Part shown: piece by piece, positions 55,604 through 63,532 of the stretch
Layout of the letters: each line of letters opens with the position of its first letter
Position numbering within the stretch: the stretch's first letter is position 1
Assembly: GCF_013426915.1 (NCBI RefSeq)
Contig: NZ_AP023180.1
Coordinates: 1,736,001 to 1,800,000 of the forward strand
Direction of reading: 5' to 3'
Origin: Paraburkholderia sp. PGU19
GTDB taxonomy: Bacteria; Pseudomonadota; Gammaproteobacteria; Burkholderiales; Burkholderiaceae
Length of the DNA stretch: 64,000 nucleotides
Position numbers and translations under genes: made by a program
The notes under the pieces: model-generated
What the model was told of the DNA's origin: nothing
The model's input: the letters and a program-made list of their open reading frames with translations, nothing else
Databases searched by the model: none

Positions 55604-56371
55604 AGGCAAAAGAAAGCGGCTAACACCGTCAATCCTTGTTCTCGCCTGAGGGCCCCCAAAGGGTCCTACGCTTCACACGGCATCGTGCTGATCGGTGCTC
55701 GTTGCCAACGCCTTGAATAGAAGCCTCACCCTCTTCAGACACCTCCACAAAGGCGAGCGTCAGCGAGTGATTTCTGCCGCCCAGGTGGCAAACTGTGTAG
55801 GTTGTCGCACCGCACAGGTTAGTGCTCTTACCAGAAACACCAACCTTGCTTCCCAATCCGGAGTGATGCGCGTATGGCGCGAAAGCCTACACACAGTTTG
55901 CCACCTGGGCGGCGGCGGACCATCTGGCGCGGCGTGGCGTGACGCGGGCACATGGAGCGGGTGAGGCGCATACAGAGAACGTTGGCAACGAACACTAGCA
56001 AGCGTGTTGCCCAGTGAAGCGTAAGACCCGTTGGGGGCCCTCAGGCAAGAAGAAATGTTGGCGGTGTTAGCCGCTTTCTTTTGCCTACTTTTCTTTGCGG
56101 CGGCAAAGAAAAGTAGGTGCCGCCCCGCACAGGGGCGACGCGTGAAGCACGCTAACAAATCGCGGATGCCAGCGCAAACACAAGCAAACCAAAACCAACG
56201 CCCGCGCCGCAAAGGCTCAAACGCGAATGCCAGCGCAGAGGCAAAAGAAAAACCAAACCGCCTGCACAACGAACACCGCCTCGCGGACGCGAGCAAAAAG
56301 CGAAAAGCGAAAAGCGAAAGCAAAAACCAACCCCAAGCGTCGCAGACATCAAACCCCCAGATACGCCCTCC

Positions 56372-57061
56372 TCACCCCCTCATCCCCACAAGCTCCCGCA
56401 TCGCGCCACCAAACCGAATCTGACCTTTCTCGAGCACATACGCGCGGTCACTAACAAGCTCGGCGAAATGAAAGTTCTGTTCAGACAGAAGAATGGACAA
56501 CCCCTCGCGCTTCAACTCAAGAATCATATTAGCCATCTGCTCGACGATCACAGGCGCGACGCCTTCCGACGGCTCGTCGAGCAGCACCAAATAAGGATTC
56601 CCCATCAACGTCCGCGACACAGTGAGCATCTGCTGCTCGCCACCGCTCATCTGCCCGCCAAGACGCTGTGGCATCTCACCGAGATTCGGAAACAGTTCGA
56701 AGAGCTTGTCGGGCGTCCACGCAGGCGCCCCCACACGCGCGGGCTGCCGTCCCGTGTCGAGATTCTCCATCACAGTGAGACCCGAGAACACCCGACGATC
56801 TTCAGGCACATAACCGAGCCCCATCCGCGCAATCCGATGCGGCGGCAACGCAGAGATGTCCGTACCGTCGAAATGAATCACGCCTTCACGACGCGCCATC
56901 AACCCCATGATCGACTTCATCGTCGTCGATTTGCCCGCGCCGTTACGGCCCATCAGCGCGACAACTTCGCCACGCCCCACTTCGAGGCTCACGTCGAAGA
57001 GAATATGCGCGCGCCCATAGAACGCATTCAGTCCGTCGACTTTCAGCAGTGGTGCGTTCAT
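56372..57061 (-). CDS. livF: Branched-chain amino acid ABC transporter ATP-binding protein LivF
   Basis: 229-residue ATPase. Walker A is GRNGAGKS at about residues 38-45, the LivF-type segment is ARMGLGYVPEDRRVFSGLTVMENL, the signature is MSGGEQQML, Walker B is LVLLDEPSEG and the H/Q-loop variant is LLSEQNF. The SEQN in place of the usual switch His is normal for LivF. The ATG at 57061 overlaps the livG stop by four bases, which supports this start over a longer open frame. Its stop lies about 20 bp from the end of repeat element 2. Confidence 0.92.
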   Translation of the reverse strand: MNAPLLKVDGLNAFYGRAHILFDVSLEVGRGEVVALMGRNGAGKSTTMKSIMGLMARREGVIHFDGTDISALPPHRIARMGLGYVPEDRRVFSGLTVMENLDTGRQPARVGAPAWTPDKLFELFPNLGEMPQRLGGQMSGGEQQMLTVSRTLMGNPYLVLLDEPSEGVAPVIVEQMANMILELKREGLSILLSEQNFHFAELVSDRAYVLEKGQIRFGGAMRELVGMRG

Positions 57062-57864
57062 GCGCGCGGCTCCGTGTGTGGCTCGCCGCCATCGCGCGAT
57101 AGCGCCGCGCGCGGCTGGAACGTCTTGCCCGTGCCGAAGTAGACGGCCTGCACGTTGACGTCGTTGCGTATCGTGTCCGCGTCGCCCTGCGCAATCAGCT
57201 TGCCACGCGCAAGCACGATGATCCGGTCCGCGCTGGAAAATACGACGTCCATGCTGTGTTCGGTGAACAGCACGCCGATATGGCGCTCGGCGGAAAGACG
57301 CTTCGTCAGCGACATCAGCTCGGTCCGTTCCTGCGGTGCCATGCCCGCCGTCGGCTCGTCCATCAGGAGCAGCTTCGGTCGGTTCGCGAGCGCGATGGCC
57401 ATCTCGACGCGCTTCACGTCGCCATAGGCAAGCACGCTGCACGCACGCTGCGCATGCGCGGTCATGCCGACCTGCTCGAGCAGCGCAACCGCCTCATCCT
57501 CGAAATGCGACGCTGCCGGTTTCCACAATCCATATAGACGCTTTTCGCGAGACACGAGTGCCATCTGCACGTTTTCAAGCACGGTCATCGAGTTGAAGGT
57601 CGCCGCGACCTGGAACGTGCGACCGACGCCGCGTCGCCATATCTCACGCGGACGCATGCCGACGAGTTCGCGTCCGTCCAGCATCACGGAGCCGTGCGTC
57701 GGACGCAGTTGTCCATTGACGATGTTGAAGCACGTCGATTTGCCCGCGCCGTTCGGACCGATCAAGGCGAGCAGTTCGCCGGGCTTCACGTCGAACGAAA
57801 CGTCGTCGACGGCTTTCACGCCGCCGAACGACATCGACAGATTCGATACGCGCAGAAGGCTCAT
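57058..57864 (-). CDS. livG: Branched-chain amino acid ABC transporter ATP-binding protein LivG
   Basis: 268-residue ATPase. Walker A is GPNGAGKS at residues 36-43, followed by the LivG hallmark VGRTFQVAATFNSMTVLENVQMAL, signature-like LAYGDVKRVEMAIAL, Walker B LLLMDEPTAGM and the switch His in LFTEHSMDVVF. The signature lacks the SGG motif (AYGDVKR), as in LivG proteins. It overlaps the permease fusion by four bases and livF by four bases, so translation of the block is coupled. Confidence 0.92.
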   Translation of the reverse strand: MSLLRVSNLSMSFGGVKAVDDVSFDVKPGELLALIGPNGAGKSTCFNIVNGQLRPTHGSVMLDGRELVGMRPREIWRRGVGRTFQVAATFNSMTVLENVQMALVSREKRLYGLWKPAASHFEDEAVALLEQVGMTAHAQRACSVLAYGDVKRVEMAIALANRPKLLLMDEPTAGMAPQERTELMSLTKRLSAERHIGVLFTEHSMDVVFSSADRIIVLARGKLIAQGDADTIRNDVNVQAVYFGTGKTFQPRAALSRDGGEPHTEPRA

Positions 57865-59762
57865 TGGCGGCCTCCTGCCTGTGCTTCATCGCGCTCGAAA
57901 CGCTCGCGCACGAACCCCACGATGCCTTGCGGAAACGCAATCACGAGCAACAGGATCGCGATGCCAAGCAGCGCCTGCCAGTAGTCGGTCTGACGCGCGA
58001 CGGTATCCTGCAACCACGTGAACAGCGCCGCGCCCGCGACGGGCCCCGCCAACGTCTGGATGCCGCCGAGCAGCACCATCACGAGTCCGTCGACGGAACG
58101 GCTCACGCTGATCACTTCCGGTGAGATCGTGCCTTTGGAAAAGGCATACAGCGAGCCAGCGAGCCCGCAAAACAGCGACGCAATGACGAACGCGGCCCAT
58201 TGCACGCGTTTCGTGTCGATGCCGATGGCTTCCGCGCGCAGCACCGAATCGCGCGACGCGCGCATCGCAAATCCAAGCGGCGAGAACAGCATGCGACGCA
58301 GCAGCCACACGCCGAGCACGGCGCACGCCAGTGTCAGGTAGTAGTAGGCGACGGGCGACGACAGCCAGTTCGACGGCCATAGTCCGAGAATGCCGTTGCT
58401 GCCGCCCGTCACGTCATCCCATTGATACACGACGGACCAGACGATCTGCGCGAACGCGAGCGTGAGCATCGCCAGATACACGCCCGACAGTCGCACGCAG
58501 AACCAGCCGAACACCAGCGCGCCGAGCACGGCGAGGAACGGCCCGAGAACGAGCGCGGCTTCCATCGGCAGATCGAGCACTTTCAGAAAGAGCGCCGCGC
58601 CGTACGCGCCGAGGCCGAAGTACGCGGCATGACCGAACGAATGCATGCCGCCCGGTCCCATGATGAAGTGCAGGCTTGCCGCGAACAGCACGGCAATCAG
58701 AATTTCGACGAGCAGCACGGGCATGTACGGAAACGCGCCGGCGGCGAGCGGTGCGAGCACGAGCGCGGCCAGCACGCATGCCGCGAGCCATCTGAGCGTC
58801 TTGCCTGCGCGCTTCAATGGCATGTCGGCGGGCGCTGCCGCGCGAACCGTCGACGTCGCGCGCCCCAGCAAACCCCACGGCCGCACGACGAGCACAACGG
58901 CCATCACGACAAACTCCGCGACGAGCGTGAAGCGGCTCAACGAAAGATCGACGCCGAACAGCGACACATGTCCGATGCCGATGCACAGCGCCTTGATCTC
59001 CGCGATCAGCAGCGCCGCGACGAACGCACCCGGAATCGAGCCCATCCCGCCGACCACGACGACGACGAACGCGTTGCCGATCGTTTCGAGATCGAGCGAC
59101 AGATTTGCCGACATCCGAGGTCCCTGCAATGCGCCGCCAAGCCCCGCGAGAAACGCGCCGACGAAGAACACGCCAGTGAACAGCCACGCCTGGTTGATGC
59201 CGAGCGCGCCGAGCATCTCGCGATCCTGCGTGGCTGCGCGCACCAGCGTGCCCCAGCGCGTGCACGTCAACGCGTACCACAGTAACAGGAGCACAAGCGG
59301 CCCGATCACGATCAACGCGATGTCCCATGTAGGCAGTTGGTGGCCGAGTAGTTCGACGGCGCCGGACAGATGCGGCGCGCGCGGGCCGAACAGGTCTTGC
59401 GGTCCCCAGATCGCGAGTGCGGCGTCGCGGAAGATCAGGACGAGCGCGAATGTCGCTAGCAGATGAAACAGCTCGGGGGCCTTGTAGATGCGCCTCAGCA
59501 CGATGAATTCGACGAGCGCGCCGAGTATGCCGATCACGAGCGCAGAGGCGAGCATCGACAGCCAGAAACCGATGACGCTGCTCGTGCCGAAGCGGCTCGC
59601 GATGCTGTAGGCCACGTAGACGCCCAGCATGTAGAACGAGCCATGCGCGAAGTTGACGATGCGCGTGACGCCGAAGATCAGCGACAGGCCCGCTGCGACG
59701 AGAAAGAGCGCCGAGGCGTCGGCGAGTCCGTTGATCAATTGGACTAGCAGGTTGGGAAGCAT
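57861..59762 (-). CDS. Fused branched-chain amino acid permease LivH-LivM
   Basis: 633-residue inner-membrane protein combining both permeases. Residues about 1-300 are LivH (MLPNLLVQLINGLADASALFLVAAGLSLIFGVTRIVNFAHGSFYMLG). Residues about 330-633 are LivM (PVLLVEILIAVLFAASLHFIMGPGGMHSFGHAAYFGLGAYGAA). The joining segment is hydrophilic and short (RATSTVRAAAPADMPLKRAGK). The two are separate genes in E. coli. It heads the operon, and repeat element 3 fills the region directly upstream, so the promoter must lie in or next to that repeat. The adjacent pca genes hint at an aromatic-acid substrate, by inference only. Confidence 0.9.
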   Translation of the reverse strand: MLPNLLVQLINGLADASALFLVAAGLSLIFGVTRIVNFAHGSFYMLGVYVAYSIASRFGTSSVIGFWLSMLASALVIGILGALVEFIVLRRIYKAPELFHLLATFALVLIFRDAALAIWGPQDLFGPRAPHLSGAVELLGHQLPTWDIALIVIGPLVLLLLWYALTCTRWGTLVRAATQDREMLGALGINQAWLFTGVFFVGAFLAGLGGALQGPRMSANLSLDLETIGNAFVVVVVGGMGSIPGAFVAALLIAEIKALCIGIGHVSLFGVDLSLSRFTLVAEFVVMAVVLVVRPWGLLGRATSTVRAAAPADMPLKRAGKTLRWLAACVLAALVLAPLAAGAFPYMPVLLVEILIAVLFAASLHFIMGPGGMHSFGHAAYFGLGAYGAALFLKVLDLPMEAALVLGPFLAVLGALVFGWFCVRLSGVYLAMLTLAFAQIVWSVVYQWDDVTGGSNGILGLWPSNWLSSPVAYYYLTLACAVLGVWLLRRMLFSPLGFAMRASRDSVLRAEAIGIDTKRVQWAAFVIASLFCGLAGSLYAFSKGTISPEVISVSRSVDGLVMVLLGGIQTLAGPVAGAALFTWLQDTVARQTDYWQALLGIAILLLVIAFPQGIVGFVRERFERDEAQAGGRQ

Positions 59763-59879
59763 TTTTGCCTGGCGGCGGGTGGGTTGGGGTTTAGGTTGTG
59801 TCGGGCGACAGGTATACCGGAAATGTTTTTGGTTTGCAGGGGTTTTTGATCTGCGATCGGCGGTTTGGTTTTTTTAGCA

Positions 59880-60770
59880 TCCGCGTGGAGGTGGTGTTGG
59901 TCGTTCTGCGTTTGCGCTGGCATCCGCGTGTTGCCTTCGCGTGGCGTGCGCGTTGCCGGTCGGTGTTTTGGCCTATGTGCTGGCATCCGCGTTATGCCTT
60001 CGTGGCGCGGGCGTTGCCGGTCGGTGTTTTGACCTTTACCCTGGCATCCGCGAGTTGTTATCTAGCTTCATGCGTCGCCCCTGTGCGGGGCGGCACCTAC
60101 TTTTCTTTGCCGCCGCAAAGAAAAGTAGGCAAAAGAAAGCGGCTCACACCGCCAACATTTCTTCTTGCCTGAGGGCCCCCAACGGGTCTTACACCTCACA
60201 CGGCAACGCACTTGTTCGCGTGTGTTGCCAACGCTTCGAATGAACGCCTCACCTGCTTGAAATTCCTATACAAGGGCAAGCGGCAGCGAATGGTATGTGC
60301 CGCCCAGGTGGCAAACTGTGTGTAGGTTGTCGCGTCGTATAGTGTGGCGCTCTTACAGGGTGGAACGCATGCGGTATCGGTCCGGAGTGAGGCGTGCGGA
60401 TCACCTGGGGCCTACACACAGTTTGCCACCTGGGCGGCGGGGGACTATCTGGCGCAACGTGCTGCGACGCGGGCACATGGAGCGGGTGAGGCGCATAGAG
60501 AGAACGTTGGCAACGAACACTAGCAAGCGTGTTGCCGTGTGAAGCGTAAGACCCTTTGGGGGCCCTCAGGCAAACACAGGAACTGGCGGTGTTAGCCGCT
60601 TTCTTTTGCCTACTTTTCTTTGCGGCGGCAAAGAAAAGTAGGTGCCGCCCCGCACAGGGGCGACGCGTGAAGCACGCTAACAAATCGCGGATGCCAGCGC
60701 AAACACAAGCAAACCAAACCGCCCGCGCCGCACAGGCGCACCGGCAAAAAAACAAAAGCCGCGTGACCCA
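59880..60770. repeat. Giant inverted-repeat element, copy 3
   Basis: Uninterrupted copy with hairpins at 60096-60129 and 60609-60642, inner inverted repeats at 60299-60326 and 60411-60438, and an 84-bp core at 60327-60410. The outer hairpin span is 547 bp. Orientation is the same as copy 2 and opposite to copy 1. The left flank carries tandem units with GCTGGCATCCGCG at about 59914, 59977 and 60038. It fills most of the 1052-bp gap between the livHM start and the pcaC stop. Within 59763-59879 and 60771-60814 I see no gene. Confidence 0.88.
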
Positions 60771-60814
60771 CAATCACAACGGCTTCGCCAAAAAAACCAA
60801 ACCACTACCCGGCA

Positions 60815-61213
60815 CTACCCCTTCCCGGCATCCACCTCATCCTGCTCCTTAAAAACCTTATCAGCCAGATGAAAAGCAGAATTCGCCGCAGGCACCCCAC
60901 AATAAATAGCCGTCTGCAACAAAACCTCTTTCACCTGATCCCGCGTCACCCCATTATTCCGCGCGGCGCGCAAATGCAAAGCAAGTTCCTCGCTGCGATT
61001 CAGCGCGACCATCATCGCAATAGTCAGCAAACTCCGCGTATGCCGTGGCAACCCATCCCGGGTCCATATCTCACCCCACGCATACCGCGTGATGAAATTC
61101 TGAAACTCTTCCGTCACTTCCGTGCGATTCACCAGCGACCGGTCCACATGCGCATCGCCCAGCACCGCGCGACGCACGCCCATGCCCGCTTCGTATCGTT
61201 GATCGTCGTTCAT
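60815..61213 (-). CDS. pcaC: 4-carboxymuconolactone decarboxylase
   Basis: 132-residue enzyme of the beta-ketoadipate pathway, converting 4-carboxymuconolactone to beta-ketoadipate enol-lactone. The CMD domain is visible, with ENRT-like NRTEVTEEFQNFITRYAWGEIWTRDGLPRHTRSLLTIAMMVALNR and the motif YCGVPAANSAFHLA. It overlaps pcaD by four bases and is the last gene of the cluster, ending next to repeat element 3. Confidence 0.93.
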   Translation of the reverse strand: MNDDQRYEAGMGVRRAVLGDAHVDRSLVNRTEVTEEFQNFITRYAWGEIWTRDGLPRHTRSLLTIAMMVALNRSEELALHLRAARNNGVTRDQVKEVLLQTAIYCGVPAANSAFHLADKVFKEQDEVDAGKG

Positions 61214-62001
61214 CGCTGCCCCTTCAGAAAATCAAGCACGGTCTTCGTGAACATGTCGGACACTTCGATGTTCGAGATATGCGAAGCATCCAGTTCGACA
61301 TACCGCGCGCCCGGAATCGACGCCGCCAGTTCGCGCCCTTGCGCCGGCGTCGCGGCGAGATCATGCGTACCCGAAATCACAAGCGCGGGCGCCTTGATGC
61401 CGGGCGCCTCGGGCCGCAGATCGGTCGCGTTGATCGCTTCGCAATTCAGCGCATAACCTTCCTTGTCGGTGTGCACGAAAACGTCGCGAACATAATTGAA
61501 CACCAGCGGCTCGCGTGCAATGAACTCCGCCGTGAACCAGCGCGGCAACACGGCATCCGACAACGCGAGCATGCCTTCCGTGCGCGCCCGCGCCGCGCGC
61601 GGCACCCAGACTTCCGGCGAGCCGATGCGCGCCGCCGTATTGCACAGCACGACACGATCGATGCGGTCCGCGTGGCGCGCCGCAAGGCCGACGCCCGTCA
61701 AACCGCCCATCGAAATGCCGCAGAAATTCGCGCGCGCGATCTTCAACGTATCGAGCAGGCCGATCACGTCGCCCGTCAATTGCTCGATCGAATACGGTCC
61801 CTTCGGCGCTTCCGAATGGCCGTGGCCGCGCGTGTCGTAACGCAGCACGCGAAAGTGCTTCGCGAATTCGGCAACCTGCGGCGTCCACATCGACAGGTCG
61901 GTGCCGAGCGAATTCGACAGCACGAGCCACGGCGCGCTGCCGTGCCGGTCGCCGTCGATCCGGTAGTGAAGCTCGATGCCATTGACTGCGGCGTAAGGCA
62001 T
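61210..62001 (-). CDS. pcaD: 3-oxoadipate enol-lactonase
   Basis: 263-residue alpha/beta hydrolase that opens beta-ketoadipate enol-lactone to beta-ketoadipate. The nucleophile elbow is CGISMGGLTG. DTRGHGHSEAP is the oxyanion strand region, with the triad Asp in SGTHDLA and His in ASHISNIE near the C-terminus. Length and N-terminus (AAVNGIELHYRIDGD) match PcaD. It starts four bases after the pcaB stop and overlaps pcaC, giving tight translational coupling. Confidence 0.93.
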   Translation of the reverse strand: MPYAAVNGIELHYRIDGDRHGSAPWLVLSNSLGTDLSMWTPQVAEFAKHFRVLRYDTRGHGHSEAPKGPYSIEQLTGDVIGLLDTLKIARANFCGISMGGLTGVGLAARHADRIDRVVLCNTAARIGSPEVWVPRAARARTEGMLALSDAVLPRWFTAEFIAREPLVFNYVRDVFVHTDKEGYALNCEAINATDLRPEAPGIKAPALVISGTHDLAATPAQGRELAASIPGARYVELDASHISNIEVSDMFTKTVLDFLKGQR

Positions 62002-62005
62002 TCCT

Positions 62006-63388
62006 TTACTCCTGATGTTGGTTCACGCGTGCTTTGCGCGCGGTATGAAGAGCCAGCACGGCGTCCACGAAAGCGTGCGCGCTGCCCACGTAATGCGCCG
62101 GATCGAGCAGACGTCTGAGTTGCTCGACGGGCAGATGTTGAGTGACGGCCGCATCGGCAGCCAGCACGTCGAAGAGCGTCTTGCCGCTCTTCACAGCTTC
62201 TTTCGATGCATGCTCGACAAGATGATGCGCATCCATCCGGCCGATCTTGTCGCCGAGCGCGAGCATCACCGCTTCGCCGAGAATCAGCCCATGCGTCACC
62301 TCTAGATTCGCCGCGAGACGCTCGACATTGACTTCGAGTCCCTGCACGATCTGTTCGATGTTCGCCAGCGCGCCGCCCGCGAGACGCGCGAGATCGGGCA
62401 GCGCGTCCCATTCGGCCTGCCAGCCGCCGAGCGCGCGCTCGTGCTCCTGCACCATGCCGCCGAACACTGTTGCGACGAGGCCCGGCGCACGTGCCGCCGC
62501 CGTCAGCACGGCTGCGCAGCCGACCGGGTTGCGCTTGTGCGGCATCGTCGACGAGCCGCCTTTGCCGGCGGCAACCGGCTCGCCGAGTTCGCCGAGTTCG
62601 GTCTGCATTTGCAGCGAGATATCGCGCGCGATCTTGCCGAGCGTGCCGATCAGCATGCCGAAGAACGACGCCGTTTCGGCGATGCGGTCGCGCTGCGTGT
62701 GCCACGGCACAGCGGGCATCTCCAGACTCAATTCTTTCGCCAGCGCGGCGGCAACCACGCCGCCCTTGTCGCGCAGACTCGCAAGCGTCCCGGCCGCGCC
62801 GCCGAATTGCAGCACCAGCACGCGCTCGCGCAACGTGTCGAGCCGCTCGCGATGCCGCAGCAGCGCATCGAGCCATTGCGCGAACTTCAAACCGAGCGTG
62901 ATGGGCAGCGCCTGTTGCAGCCACGTGCGGCCGATCATCGGCGTCGCGCGATGCTGCTTTGCCAGCGCGGCGATTGCGTCGCAGGTCGAAGCAAGCACGC
63001 CGTCGAGCAGATCGAACGAATCGCGCAGTTGCAGCACGGTCGCGGTATCGATGATGTCCTGGCTCGTCGCGCCCCAATGGACGAATTTCGACGCTTCCGC
63101 GTCGGCGTCCTTGACGCGCGCGGTCAGTTGCTTGACGAGGGGAATCGCGAGATTGCCGCCGAGCGCGGCGTCGCGTCCGAGCGCGTCGGCGTCGAGCTTG
63201 TCGGCGCGGCAGGTTGCCTCGATGGCGGCAACGGCCGATTGCGGAATCACGCCATGGGCCGCCGATGCGCGCGCCAGCGCCGCTTCGACGTCGAGCATCC
63301 GTTGCAGCGTCGCGCGCGGCGACCAGATGTCGTTCATTGGCTGCGTGCCGCAGATCAGGCCAGTCAAGCGAGCGCTAGCTTCTAGCAT
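62006..63388 (-). CDS. pcaB: 3-carboxy-cis,cis-muconate cycloisomerase
   Basis: 460-residue member of the fumarase/aspartase superfamily. The signature loop is GGSSTMPHKRNPVGC. The conserved SKFVHWGATSQDIIDTATVLQLRD contains the first His-containing region. It cyclises 3-carboxymuconate to 4-carboxymuconolactone. The ATG at 63388 (MLEASARLTGLICGT) is chosen; the frame stays open upstream but family similarity begins here. A 144-bp gap separates it from pcaJ, on the same strand. Confidence 0.93.
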   Translation of the reverse strand: MLEASARLTGLICGTQPMNDIWSPRATLQRMLDVEAALARASAAHGVIPQSAVAAIEATCRADKLDADALGRDAALGGNLAIPLVKQLTARVKDADAEASKFVHWGATSQDIIDTATVLQLRDSFDLLDGVLASTCDAIAALAKQHRATPMIGRTWLQQALPITLGLKFAQWLDALLRHRERLDTLRERVLVLQFGGAAGTLASLRDKGGVVAAALAKELSLEMPAVPWHTQRDRIAETASFFGMLIGTLGKIARDISLQMQTELGELGEPVAAGKGGSSTMPHKRNPVGCAAVLTAAARAPGLVATVFGGMVQEHERALGGWQAEWDALPDLARLAGGALANIEQIVQGLEVNVERLAANLEVTHGLILGEAVMLALGDKIGRMDAHHLVEHASKEAVKSGKTLFDVLAADAAVTQHLPVEQLRRLLDPAHYVGSAHAFVDAVLALHTARKARVNQHQE

Positions 63389-63532
63389 GATGTTCTGTGC
63401 GTTGGGATGAATGCGCGTTGAGTCGCGCCCTGGAAGCGCGCGGCGTTCGGCTTCATTGTCGCCGAACGCCGCGCCGAGGTCACGCACGCATTTGCGCGCG
63501 CGTGGTAGCTACGTATCGAGGCTAAGCAAGCC

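Larger units (their letters stand above)
54165..56351. repeat. Giant inverted-repeat element, copy 2, interrupted by IS30
   Basis: Same element as at 10.1 kb, in the opposite orientation. The left hairpin is 54445-54478 and the right hairpin 56084-56117. The inner inverted repeats are 55776-55801 (two bases short) and 55886-55913, around an 84-bp core at 55802-55885. That core is close to the reverse complement of the copy-1 core. Removing the IS and its 3-bp duplication leaves 545 bp between outer hairpin edges, against 547 in the other copies. Outer flanks hold tandem GCGCTGGCATCCGCG units, and the right end has the same GCGTCGCAGAC terminus as copy 1. Boundaries are approximate. Confidence 0.88.

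Noticed and set aside
10417..60410. The 84-bp core as an invertible DNA switch
   Set aside because: The core is inverted in copy 1, but both flanking arm types (170-bp and 169-bp sides) are inverted with it. The whole element is in the opposite orientation, so no core-only inversion is shown. No recombinase gene is adjacent.
54165..60770. Composite transposon carrying the liv operon
   Set aside because: The flanking repeats contain no transposase of their own and the only transposase belongs to a complete IS30 with its own duplication inside one repeat. The arrangement is reported as a recombination hazard only.
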